Below are positions 44,512 through 52,764 of a stretch of 64,000 bases of DNA, piece after piece; within the stretch, counting starts at the first letter, position 1, and every line of letters starts with the position of its first letter. Made by a program: the position numbers and the translations under genes. The stretch spans positions 558,001 through 622,000 of the forward strand of contig CAWBPN010000018.1 of NCBI GenBank assembly GCA_963790715.1, in the 5' to 3' direction. The stretch is from DCFW01 sp963790715. Its GTDB lineage: Bacteria > Bacteroidota > Bacteroidia > Bacteroidales > Bacteroidaceae. The notes beneath the pieces were generated by a model. The model ran no database searches. It was not told the DNA's origin and saw only the letters and a list, made by a program, of their open reading frames with translations.

Positions 44512-46338
44512 TTAACGAAACGCACGCTCAGCATGGTATGACGACCTAACAAGCGGTCCACTTTCCACAACTGAAAATCCTTTTGACAAAGCTGTTTCTC
44601 TGTATTTATCAAATTGTTCCGGCGTAATATACGCCGACACCGGTGCATGATGGTACGTAGGCTGCAAATATTGTCCTATTGTGATTATGTCGCATCCTAC
44701 TGCACGCACATCGTCCATAAGTTCTTCTACCTCGGTCACAGTCTCACCAAGCCCAACCATTATGCCTGTTTTGCACTTCGTGTCATGCTTTGATATTTCA
44801 TGTAACACTTCCAAACTGCATTCATATTTGGCAACGCTACGTATGCTTGGCGTCAAGCGCCGAACTGTCTCCATATTGTGTGATACGATATCAGGCTTTG
44901 CTTCCAACACTTTGCCGATAAGTTCGGCTCTACCTTGAAAATCCGGTATTAATACTTCTATCGCAGTTTCGGGATTTATTTTCCTTACAGCCAGTATCGT
45001 ATTAACCCAATGAGCCGCGCCAAGGTCGGGTAAATCATCTCTGTCTACCGATGTAATCACTGCATATTTAAGATTCAACAATCTTACCGATTCCGCAACA
45101 CGTTCCGGTTCTGCATTATCGAGAGGAAGAGGCCTTCCGCTCAACGTGTTGCAAAAGCGACAACGACGCGTACATATCTCACCGCCAATCATAAACGTTG
45201 CAGTACCGGCTCCCCAACACTCCGATTGATTCGGGCAACGTCCGCTGGTACAAATGGTATGAAGCTTGTGCAATTCTATTACACGCTTTGTATCCACATA
45301 TCTGCGATTTGATGCAATACTTATTTTCAGCCACTCAGGCTTTGCCAAATGCGGTGGGCGTCCGAAAAGCAATCGCAAGAAACGTTCTGTCGTAAGGTTT
45401 CTGATAATAGAACTCATATCCAAACCGTTAAGTGCCGTTGCCACCGATTCGCGATTAAAAGGTACATTATAAAGCCTATCTATTAATTCGTGGTCTAAAT
45501 CGCCAATAAGGAAATAGTCACCGGTTAAGTTCAAATCTTTAATTACATCGTTTTTCAATTCAACATGCGCCTCTATCTCACCGACACCTTCAGTATGCAG
45601 TTTTTTAAAGACGGTATATTTAGGATTATTACCATATACAAAGTTGTCCGAAGCAAACACACGTTCAATCTCCGACACTCCTGCCATATCCTCAGCTGTC
45701 AACAACCTGACCTTATCACCGCAAAGTTGTTTGCGCACTTGCCTTACAAGTTCATTAATATTAAGCGGAGTATATTCGCAAATATTAGTAACACGTTGCC
45801 TTACCGACTCCACACCTTTGCTTATCAGTTTTTCATTGGAAGGAGTGATGCAACGTACAAGTTCCTCCAAATTCGTATTAAAAAGTAATGTATTGTGTAA
45901 TACGCTACGTCCAGGAATACGATAAAATGCCGTTCCAGCAACTTTTTTACCTACTACGGTAATATCATTACGTCCTGCCGACTTAGCATCCACACCTAAT
46001 CTTTGAAGTACCATTGCCACCATGCGAATATATCTGTCAAAAGCAAAATTCACACCTTCATCGGAAGTTATATATGAGAATTGCAAGCATCCGTTATCGG
46101 AATACACGCATCCTCCACCACTCTTTCGGCGAAAGATATGCACTCCGTGTTGATTGCAATAGTCCTTGTTTATTTCATTATCCAACAGCTGGTTACGCCC
46201 GAGCATAACCGTAGGTTCTACATGCCAGATAAAGAAATATTCATCATCCGTAAAATGTCGGGCTACATATTCCTCAACAGCAAAATAAAACGGTAATTGT
46301 CTATGTTCACTTGATTCCGGGACTTCTATATATGTCAT
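44512..46338 (-). CDS. Fused lipoate-protein ligase / lipoyl synthase
   Basis: The 608-residue cytoplasmic protein is a fusion. Residues 1 to about 310 are a lipoate-protein ligase A domain (RRKSGGGCVYSDNGCLQFSY near 70-89 and DITVVGKKVAGTAFYR with the conserved lysine near 131). Residues about 330-608 are lipoyl synthase, with the auxiliary [4Fe-4S] motif C363-x4-C368-x5-C374, the radical SAM motif C389-x3-C393-x2-C396 and the C-terminal serine motif RSSYHAER. It would both load lipoate or octanoate onto E2/GcvH and insert the sulfurs. No stop or frameshift is seen at the junction. Expression is from its own promoter at 46363-46393. Confidence 0.92.
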   Translation of the reverse strand: MTYIEVPESSEHRQLPFYFAVEEYVARHFTDDEYFFIWHVEPTVMLGRNQLLDNEINKDYCNQHGVHIFRRKSGGGCVYSDNGCLQFSYITSDEGVNFAFDRYIRMVAMVLQRLGVDAKSAGRNDITVVGKKVAGTAFYRIPGRSVLHNTLLFNTNLEELVRCITPSNEKLISKGVESVRQRVTNICEYTPLNINELVRQVRKQLCGDKVRLLTAEDMAGVSEIERVFASDNFVYGNNPKYTVFKKLHTEGVGEIEAHVELKNDVIKDLNLTGDYFLIGDLDHELIDRLYNVPFNRESVATALNGLDMSSIIRNLTTERFLRLLFGRPPHLAKPEWLKISIASNRRYVDTKRVIELHKLHTICTSGRCPNQSECWGAGTATFMIGGEICTRRCRFCNTLSGRPLPLDNAEPERVAESVRLLNLKYAVITSVDRDDLPDLGAAHWVNTILAVRKINPETAIEVLIPDFQGRAELIGKVLEAKPDIVSHNMETVRRLTPSIRSVAKYECSLEVLHEISKHDTKCKTGIMVGLGETVTEVEELMDDVRAVGCDIITIGQYLQPTYHHAPVSAYITPEQFDKYRETALSKGFSVVESGPLVRSSYHAERAFR

Positions 46339-46362
46339 ATTATCAGCTAATTATTTTGCATG

Positions 46363-46393
46363 CAAAGGTAAGCAACAAAAAATAATCAGCCAA
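46363..46393 (-). promoter_or_regulatory. Promoter of the lipoate ligase/synthase gene
   Basis: On the minus strand TACCTTTG (46370 to 46363) matches TAnnTTTG, with a TTG -33 box at 46393 to 46391 after a 20-bp spacer. The start codon is 25 bp downstream. Confidence 0.7.
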
Positions 46394-46437
46394 TAATATT
46401 TATAACATTGGTACAAAAAACAGTAATTCGTATAACA

Positions 46438-46465
46438 TTGTATTAAAGTATTCATCCTAACTTTG
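46438..46465 (+). promoter_or_regulatory. Promoter of the remnant aldo/keto reductase gene
   Basis: TAACTTTG at 46458-46465 matches the -7 consensus. A TTG lies at 46438-46440, but the 17-bp spacer is shorter than the usual 19-21 bp. It faces the truncated gene starting at 46506, so an intact promoter seems to have outlived its gene. Confidence 0.5.
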
Positions 46466-46505
46466 CATTATTAAAAATGAACGTGTTACATTTAATTTAT
46501 TAATT

Positions 46506-47146
46506 ATGAAATACAGAACATTAGGAAAAACAGATGTACGCCTTTCTGCAATAGGATTGGGATGTATGGTATAGTAATAGGATTATCACAAAACATTTAC
46601 ACCCTTTGGTTTGCCTCGCTAATCACAGGTATATGTTCAATCATTCCACAAATATTCGTGCCCATAGCTGCGCAATATTCCATACCTAAAAACAAAGGAA
46701 AAAATGTAGGTATGTTGGGATTATGTGGTATAGCAGGGGCCTTGGCAGCGTCATTTATAGGTAAATATGTAAAGAAAGTGGGAGTGAGAAGATTTAATGT
46801 GATAGGATGCTTACTTTTCATAATTGCATGGGGCAATTTAATACTGATAGAGAACCACTATTCAGGCATTATATTAGGGATCATTTTATTAGATATAGGC
46901 ATGCAATGCATTCAACTTAGCAATCAGGCATCGATTTTCGAGATATGCCCTAATGCATCAAGTCGTATAAATACCATCTTCATAACCACCGACTTTATTG
47001 GAGGTTCTTTAGGCACTCTATTAGCCGGAATAGCATGGAAACTAGATCAATGGCGCGGCGTAGGTTATGCCGGCATTATCTTGATACTCTGTTCTTTGCT
47101 TATTACAATTTGTGATAAGAACATTCATAAATCGGATACTACATAA
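46506..47146 (+). pseudogene. Chimeric remnant: aldo/keto reductase start joined to a shortened MFS transporter
   Basis: The ATG at 46506 opens a 22-codon frame, MKYRTLGKTDVRLSAIGLGC then MV and a TAG at 46572, which is the canonical N-terminus of an aldo/keto reductase. It breaks off exactly where GMS or similar should follow. In another frame 46562-47146 encodes 194 residues of an MFS transporter that lacks its N-terminus. Inside it the sequence goes from IPKNKGKNVGM (early cytoplasmic loop) directly to LGLCGIAGALAASFIGKYVKKVG (a typical TM8 region), so the middle helices also appear deleted. At least two deletions therefore produced this locus, and neither product should work. Confidence 0.78.
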
Positions 47147-47236
47147 ATTTAATTAATAAGCACTACTATATTATTTTTCAATCTCTGTTGCTTTTAGTAA
47201 AATTATTATTATTTTTATGATTAAAAAATTTTGTAT

Positions 47237-48430
47237 ATGAAAAAACTCAATCTATTAGTGATTTCACTATTTTTCTGTGTTTCTACATTTGCACAGCAGG
47301 CAATATGGGGCGTAATGACACTTAAATCACCGGATATTCACAATGACAATACCGTGACTTTCAGATTAAAAGCACCTAAAGCTTTTAGAGTGCAAATTAC
47401 AGGTGATTTTCTACCGACAAAGAAGATCTCAACTCCTTATGGGAATTTCGATATGCCTGGTATAGAAAATCTAACTATGAACAAAGATAGTGTATGGGAA
47501 TATACCACAACAACTCCTCTGGTATCTGAATTATACAGTTATAATTTTATTGTTGATGGTGTAAGAGTACTTGATCCATGCAACGTCTATATGAATCGTG
47601 ATGTTACAACAGTTACCAATATTTTTATTATAGGTGGTAATGTAGGTAATTTATATAAGGTACAAAATGTTCATCACGGTACCGTTTCACGTATATGGTA
47701 TAATAGTCCCAATTTGAATATGAAACGCCGTATGACAGTTTATACCCCTGCCGGATATGAGAATAGCAAATTGAAATACCCGGTTCTTTATCTTTTACAT
47801 GGTATGGGCGGTGATGAAGAAGCTTGGATAGCGTTAGGACGTGCATCACAAATACTTGACAATTTAATTGCTGCCGGTAAAACAAGACCTATGATTGTAG
47901 TTATGCCAAATGGGAATGCCGATGAGGAAGCTGCTCCCGGTGAATCACCTCTCGGATTTGAACAACCTACGACACAACTTCCGCATACTATGGATGGTTC
48001 ATTCGAAATGGCATTTCCCGATATTGTGAATTTTATTGATTCACATTATCGTACGCTTTCTACCAAAGCAAATCGTGCTATTTGCGGTTTATCAATGGGT
48101 GGCTTCGATTCAAAATACGTATCACAACAATATCCTGATTTGTTCGACTATGTAGGTCTTTTCTCAGCTGCACTCGTCCCTAATGAAAAAGCGACGACCG
48201 AAATATTCAAAAACAGAGACTTAAAATTGAAAATACAATTTGAAAAGAAGCCAAAACTTTATTGGATTGGGATCGGTAACGCTGACTTCCTCTATAAAGC
48301 GAATACAGATTATCGCAAATATTTGGATAATCATCATTATCCTTATACATATTTAGAAACCGGTGAAGGGCATATTTGGAAAAGCTGGCGCATTTACCTA
48401 ACACAATTCTCTCAAAAATTATTTAAGTAA
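47237..48430 (+). CDS. Exported esterase, CE1/feruloyl-esterase-like with N-terminal E-set domain
   Basis: I choose the ATG at 47237 (397 residues); the frame also has an in-frame TTG six bases earlier. A signal peptide ends STFAQ. Residues about 25-125 form an E-set/CBM48-like domain (NTVTFRLKAPKAFRVQITGDF) and 140-397 an alpha/beta hydrolase: YLLHGMGGDEEAW, the nucleophile elbow GLSMGG, and a catalytic His in GEGHIWKSWR. This architecture is common in PUL-linked acetyl xylan and feruloyl esterases. It stands alone between the chimeric pseudogene and the insertion sequence, and ends before a good hairpin at 48440. Confidence 0.85.
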   Translation: MKKLNLLVISLFFCVSTFAQQAIWGVMTLKSPDIHNDNTVTFRLKAPKAFRVQITGDFLPTKKISTPYGNFDMPGIENLTMNKDSVWEYTTTTPLVSELYSYNFIVDGVRVLDPCNVYMNRDVTTVTNIFIIGGNVGNLYKVQNVHHGTVSRIWYNSPNLNMKRRMTVYTPAGYENSKLKYPVLYLLHGMGGDEEAWIALGRASQILDNLIAAGKTRPMIVVMPNGNADEEAAPGESPLGFEQPTTQLPHTMDGSFEMAFPDIVNFIDSHYRTLSTKANRAICGLSMGGFDSKYVSQQYPDLFDYVGLFSAALVPNEKATTEIFKNRDLKLKIQFEKKPKLYWIGIGNADFLYKANTDYRKYLDNHHYPYTYLETGEGHIWKSWRIYLTQFSQKLFK

Positions 48431-48439
48431 TATAATATC

Positions 48440-48485
48440 AGATGAAGAAAGTGCGAATCGTATTTTCTTCATCTTAATTATTTAT
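48440..48485 (+). terminator. Intrinsic terminator after the esterase gene
   Basis: AGATGAAGAAA (48440-48450) pairs perfectly with TTTCTTCATCT (48464-48474) around a 13-base loop, followed by a T/A-rich tail. It starts 10 bp after the esterase stop codon. Confidence 0.6.
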
Positions 48486-48799
48486 GTCTATATATTAAGA
48501 CCTTAGTTTACTTCTCTTAGTATATTATATCGTATTTTTAAGCCATAGATTTTTTGCAGTTACCTGATAGCGTATGCTTTTTTGTGCTTATAAAATATAA
48601 CTATGGCTATTGCCAGAATAATGGTTAATATGCAAAAGACGTTTGTTGCAACACTTCCGATAGTTCCATTACTGGAAACAGTGAATGCGCTCCATGAAAA
48701 GTTCATCAACGTATGTAAATTACAAAAGATTATTTTTACACTGCAAAAACAGTCGAATGATACGACTAAAATTGCAGCCGTTATTCATAACAAAAAGAT

Positions 48800-48822
48800 G
48801 GTTCTTCGTCACATTAGTTGAA
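48800..48822 (+). repeat. Left terminal inverted repeat of the ISL3 element
   Basis: This 23-bp arm starts GGTTCTTCGTCACATTAG and is the exact complement of 50634-50656. The match stops at the base on either side, which defines the element ends. Confidence 0.88.
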
Positions 48823-48824
48823 GA

Positions 48825-50516
48825 TTAAGCATCAGATAAGACCATTTTTCTTTCCAGTAATTCTAATCCAGCTCTGCCATACATAATTCTTTTTGTAACC
48901 TTAAGTTTATTTACAAAACCCTCAACCGTCCCATTCGATATGGTTTGATTTGCAGCATTTACAATTGCATTCTTATCTATAATGACACCGGTAATAAAGG
49001 TTTTCAACTCAGGAATCGTAGTCTGTTTATATTTATTGATCCATGTATCTAATGTTCCCCTTGCTTTCATGATTACTCCATAAAAATCATCAATAAGTTC
49101 ATATATATGCCTAAACCATCCTATTTTATTCACTAATTTATCTAATAATTGATCATCTTCACTCTTCAATGTGCATTTACATATCTTTTTACATAAGATT
49201 GAAGATATTGTCTTCGCCATTATAAAAGGAGGGCAGTTGTCTATTATTCTCTTTTCATTTTTGGTAATCTTTTTCTTTACTTTCTTTACCCGATTTTTAT
49301 ACACTCGTAAATAGCTATAATGTGAACAAAAAGGAGTAAGACTTCCGCCAAATCTTTCTTCTTCGACAACTTTACGATAAATACTTGTAATAGATTCTCC
49401 TTGTAAAAAAGACTGTTCGACTATATCATCAATTGCATAATATCCATTTTTATATATACGTGGTGGCATTTCGTCAACATTATAGTACTTCCTTACTGTT
49501 TGCCTGGCTATATGTAGTTTATAGGCAATAGCACTCATATTAAACCCTTTTCGCTGAAGTTCCTTTATTTCTTTAAACGTGTTGACTCGCAAATCTTTTA
49601 TCTCAGATTTTTTTATAATAATTGATTCACTTTTAATTCCATTGTTTTTCTTCTCTTCTATAAAAGACAGAGGTGGACGATAGGCATTTCTGATATCTAA
49701 ATACTTTTTATTAATGACTTTTGTCAGGCAATCAAAAATATTTTTTAATAAGTGAAAACGATCGGCTATTTCCATAATATTTCTGCCTGTATCGGCTATC
49801 GCTTTGGAATAAGAAGTTGAACGGTCACGGCTCACAATTTCTACTTCTGGATGATCATCAAGCCATTTTTTGAAAGTTCCTGATTCTCTGTCAGAAAGTA
49901 AATCCAGTACTTTATGAGATTCCATATCAACAAGAATTGTTCCGTATCTGACTCCTTTGAGATATGCCCAATCATCAACTCCTAATTCTTTTACAGAATA
50001 TGGTTTAAGTGGTATGCGATAAATGTTTCTGATAACTGTACTTGGGCTTACTTCAATGCCAAATTGTGAAAGAATTTTAGAAGCATTAATAGAAGAGACT
50101 TTCAATCCGACATTATCTATCATTGAATTGCATCTTGAAGTTCTTCGACCATAGCGAGAAACAAGATCAGAAGGCTGTTCTGCAAATGTCTTTTTATCGC
50201 ATTCTTCGTTATTGCAAAATAATTTTCTGGTATGAATTTTTATGATTACTTCTTCACCCAATATAGACAAGTCTTTTATTGTTCGCGTATATTTACTATG
50301 AACATGGTTACTGTTTTTTCCACAATACGGGCAACATGCCACCTTTTTTGTACTTCTTAGCTCTAGTTGAATGATTGAGTCTTTTATTATAGAGCTGACT
50401 AACTTCAAATGATATTTGTCATATATTTCGTCTATAATATTATTACAAACATGACTTACATTTTGATTTTTGTACTTTTTATTTCTATTTTTGTTCTCGT
50501 TAGGATATTCAAGCAT
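48825..50516 (-). CDS. ISL3-family transposase
   Basis: The 563-residue protein has the ISL3 layout: an N-terminal zinc ribbon (Cys62-x2-Cys65 and Cys101-x4-Cys106), then TIKDLSILGEEVIIKIH, a DDE catalytic region (GVDDWAYLKGVRYGTILVD, IVSRDRSTSYSKAI and DRFHLLKNI), an internal helix-turn-helix near residue 330 (GFNMSAIAYKLHIARQTVRKYY), and a C-terminal NGTVEGFVNKLKVTKRIMYG that carries the catalytic Glu. The frame is intact, so the element could still be active. Confidence 0.92.
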   Translation of the reverse strand: MLEYPNENKNRNKKYKNQNVSHVCNNIIDEIYDKYHLKLVSSIIKDSIIQLELRSTKKVACCPYCGKNSNHVHSKYTRTIKDLSILGEEVIIKIHTRKLFCNNEECDKKTFAEQPSDLVSRYGRRTSRCNSMIDNVGLKVSSINASKILSQFGIEVSPSTVIRNIYRIPLKPYSVKELGVDDWAYLKGVRYGTILVDMESHKVLDLLSDRESGTFKKWLDDHPEVEIVSRDRSTSYSKAIADTGRNIMEIADRFHLLKNIFDCLTKVINKKYLDIRNAYRPPLSFIEEKKNNGIKSESIIIKKSEIKDLRVNTFKEIKELQRKGFNMSAIAYKLHIARQTVRKYYNVDEMPPRIYKNGYYAIDDIVEQSFLQGESITSIYRKVVEEERFGGSLTPFCSHYSYLRVYKNRVKKVKKKITKNEKRIIDNCPPFIMAKTISSILCKKICKCTLKSEDDQLLDKLVNKIGWFRHIYELIDDFYGVIMKARGTLDTWINKYKQTTIPELKTFITGVIIDKNAIVNAANQTISNGTVEGFVNKLKVTKRIMYGRAGLELLERKMVLSDA

Positions 50517-50633
50517 TATTTTTTACCTTTTTGTTTACACTCTAAAGTTACTAAATATTTGCTTAATATCCTAATTATCAGATAGTTATATCACTTTGTT
50601 TATTGATGCTTTTTACTATCTTCTCTTTTCTTT

Positions 50634-50656
50634 TTCAACTAATGTGACGAAGAACC
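50634..50656 (-). repeat. Right terminal inverted repeat of the ISL3 element
   Basis: Exact 23-bp complement of 48800-48822. A minus-strand open frame outside the element reads into this repeat and stops at its TAG, which is a chance effect of the end sequence. Confidence 0.88.
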
Positions 50657-51104
50657 CCCATTTTCAGGAAAAGACATGACTTTGCGCCAGCGTTCGAAAC
50701 ACTCTGGCAGAGATCTGTGTTCCCAGTACGATTAACATATTTTTCCAGCGTGTTTTACCTCCAAACTGTGTATGTGTAGGACGACTTGCCTGTGGTTTCT
50801 TGCCGAAAATCAGTATAAAAAGACATGATGCTTGATAAAATTTCAATTATGCCCGATGAAAAAAATCTGACGCTATGTAGCTTTATTTCATGTTCCATGA
50901 CTTTTTCTTCAAGCCTTTAGTTAAAAAAACAGTATCAGATTTTTTTCATCAGGCATAATTGTCCTTTACTTATTTTTGCTGAATGGATAAAACGAATACT
51001 ACTCCTTCAGCGTTTCATGCTATAACCATGATGAGTAAAGTTAATATGAAAGATGAAATACATTGCTATACTACATGATCTCTTGTTTAAGATATATATG
51101 TAGA
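50657..51104. other. Gene-free remnant between the IS element and the sulfatase operon
   Basis: About 450 bp without a supportable gene. The minus-strand frames between 50664 and 50846 are broken and I do not recognise them. The segment contains a long inverted repeat (50844-50961), so it may derive from a second, decayed mobile element. Confidence 0.5.
50844..50961. repeat. 27-bp inverted repeat with 64-bp spacer (MITE-like)
   Basis: The left arm 50844-50870 (CAATTATGCCCGATGAAA...) and the right arm 50935-50961 are complementary at 26 of 27 positions, with one C/A mismatch at base 10 from the outer end. The whole unit is 118 bp. Long near-perfect arms, a short noncoding interior and a position beside an IS fit a miniature inverted-repeat element; a large hairpin RNA is the alternative. 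Confidence 0.65.
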
Positions 51105-52646
51105 TTAATCATCTCCTTCTCCTTTCAAGTTTATTGGAATATTTTTTTCTGATGCTGTGGCTGATTCTTTATCTTTTTCCAACCATGCTCTTACTTTACC
51201 TTTATCATAACGATTGTCAAATGCTTCTAATGCCGGATCTTTGGTTTTTCCCATTTTATTCTTTAACATTTGGCGGTATTTTTCTATGATTTTTTGATAC
51301 TGCGGATCATTGATAAGGTTGTTAAGTGCATTAGGATCTTTCTTTAAATCGTAAAATTCTTCAATATCTCTATTTAAGAAAAAGTCTACTCGGTGAGCTA
51401 TTGACGGGCTCTTTTGTGCTTCTTTTTTCATGGCCTTGAAAGTAAGTCCAGCCATTGATTCATTTTGAAATTGCTGATCACCATCAGACCACGGACTAAA
51501 TATATATACGTATTCTTTATCTTCTATTGCTCTCATTGGATAACGTGTTTTACGAGCTGTCTCATAAAATTGTGTATATACATCATCCCAACCTTTTTGT
51601 TTATTTCCCTTGAAAAGTTGCATCAAACTTCGACCTTCGAGATAGTTCGGCTCTTTAATTTGTGCTGCGTCAAGGAATGTAGGATAAAAATCTATTTCTG
51701 ATACGATATGCGTGGAATCAATTGAATTAGGTTTGATTTTACCTGGCCATACTGCTATCATAGGCGTTTTGGTACTTGCCAAGTAACAATTTGTTTTAGC
51801 GAATGGAAATGCCATTCCGTTATCGGAAAGGAAAATTATTAGCGTGTTTTTGTCCAACCCATTTTCTTTAAGTGATTTCATAACCATTCCTACCATATCA
51901 TCGCAACGTTTTACAGAACTGAAATATTGTGCAACTTCAGTACGAACATCCTTAATATCCGGTAAGAATCCAGGAACAGTTATTTCACCAGGAGTATAAA
52001 TTTTGGACGGACTAGGATAATTTTTACCTGACTTGAAAAATTTTACAAAAGGTTGATAGCTCATTTCTTGTCCACTACCTGCAAAAGGCCTGTGAGGATC
52101 ACGCGAATTAACCATGAAAAAAAACGGTTTACTAACTGCTTTAACATGCTCAAAAAATTGATTGCAATATTTATAATAAAGCTGCGGATCACGTCCCATG
52201 CCCAAATCATCCAAGTCCTTTGCGATATAAAATTTCTTCAATTCAGTATTATATTTTGGCATTGAATGAGCCAACTTCCCAAGCATAGCCGTTTCATATC
52301 CGGCATTTCTTAATTGTTCGGTTAAAGTAAGCTTATCACCGGTATAATGTTGAAAACCTTCAATTCCACTTTGATGTCCATATAATCCGGTCATCATCAC
52401 GCCGCGGCTTGGTTGTGAAACAGCTACATTAACGTATCCATTGGTAAATCTAATTCCATTTTCTGCTAATCTATCAATGTTAGGGGTGATATTTTTTACT
52501 TGACAGCCAAATGCTCCTACTGAACTATATTCCATATCGTCAGCTACGACAAGCAGAATATTAGGCCTTTCTTGGGCACGTACAATTTGTGCAAATGATG
52601 ATAACATCAAAAAGCCACATGTTATTGGTATACGATTTTTTTTCAT
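51105..52646 (-). CDS. Exported S1-type sulfatase, Ser-type (heparan N-sulfatase-like)
   Basis: With the start at 52646 (MKKNRIPITCGFL) the product has 513 residues; an ATG 21 bp upstream lies in a less typical sequence. The signal peptide ends near AQ. The alkaline-phosphatase-like sulfatase fold shows NILLVVADDMEYSSVGAFG (metal Asp-Asp), the modification motif Ser-Gln-Pro-Ser-Arg in VAVSQPSRGVMMTG (Ser77), then MLGKLAHS, NSRDPHRPF and IIFLSDNGMAFPF. The key serine must be oxidised to formylglycine by the anaerobic maturase encoded 98 bp upstream. It is the last gene of the sulfatase operon. Confidence 0.9.
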   Translation of the reverse strand: MKKNRIPITCGFLMLSSFAQIVRAQERPNILLVVADDMEYSSVGAFGCQVKNITPNIDRLAENGIRFTNGYVNVAVSQPSRGVMMTGLYGHQSGIEGFQHYTGDKLTLTEQLRNAGYETAMLGKLAHSMPKYNTELKKFYIAKDLDDLGMGRDPQLYYKYCNQFFEHVKAVSKPFFFMVNSRDPHRPFAGSGQEMSYQPFVKFFKSGKNYPSPSKIYTPGEITVPGFLPDIKDVRTEVAQYFSSVKRCDDMVGMVMKSLKENGLDKNTLIIFLSDNGMAFPFAKTNCYLASTKTPMIAVWPGKIKPNSIDSTHIVSEIDFYPTFLDAAQIKEPNYLEGRSLMQLFKGNKQKGWDDVYTQFYETARKTRYPMRAIEDKEYVYIFSPWSDGDQQFQNESMAGLTFKAMKKEAQKSPSIAHRVDFFLNRDIEEFYDLKKDPNALNNLINDPQYQKIIEKYRQMLKNKMGKTKDPALEAFDNRYDKGKVRAWLEKDKESATASEKNIPINLKGEGDD

Positions 52647-52764
52647 TACTTTTGTTATTTTAATCACTAATACAAAACTTATAATATAATATTTGAAACT
52701 GACTTACATAATAAAGATCTAATGTGAATTCTAAATTAGCTGCTATAAATAGATAAACATAAGT

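Larger units (their letters stand above)
48800..50656. mobile_element. Complete ISL3-family insertion sequence
   Basis: The element is bounded by perfect 23-bp terminal inverted repeats (48800-48822 and 50634-50656, outer end GGTTCTTCGTCACATTAG) and contains one intact transposase gene on the minus strand, for a length of 1857 bp. The GG-rich start and the size suit the ISL3 family. The expected 8-bp target duplication is not visible: the left flank is AAAAAGAT and the right flank CCCATTTT. The insertion may therefore be old or rearranged, or derived from recombination between two copies. Confidence 0.88.

Noticed and set aside
48603..48821. 72-codon plus-strand frame left of the ISL3 element
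   Set aside because: It reads into the terminal repeat of the IS, has no recognisable domain and no promoter; it may be a fragment of a gene cut by the IS, but I cannot support it as a gene.
50664..50846. 60-codon minus-strand frame right of the ISL3 element
   Set aside because: No family recognised; alternative frames look equally plausible (LPECFERWRKVMSFPENGG in another frame), and its start overlaps the inverted repeat. It is treated as a decayed remnant.
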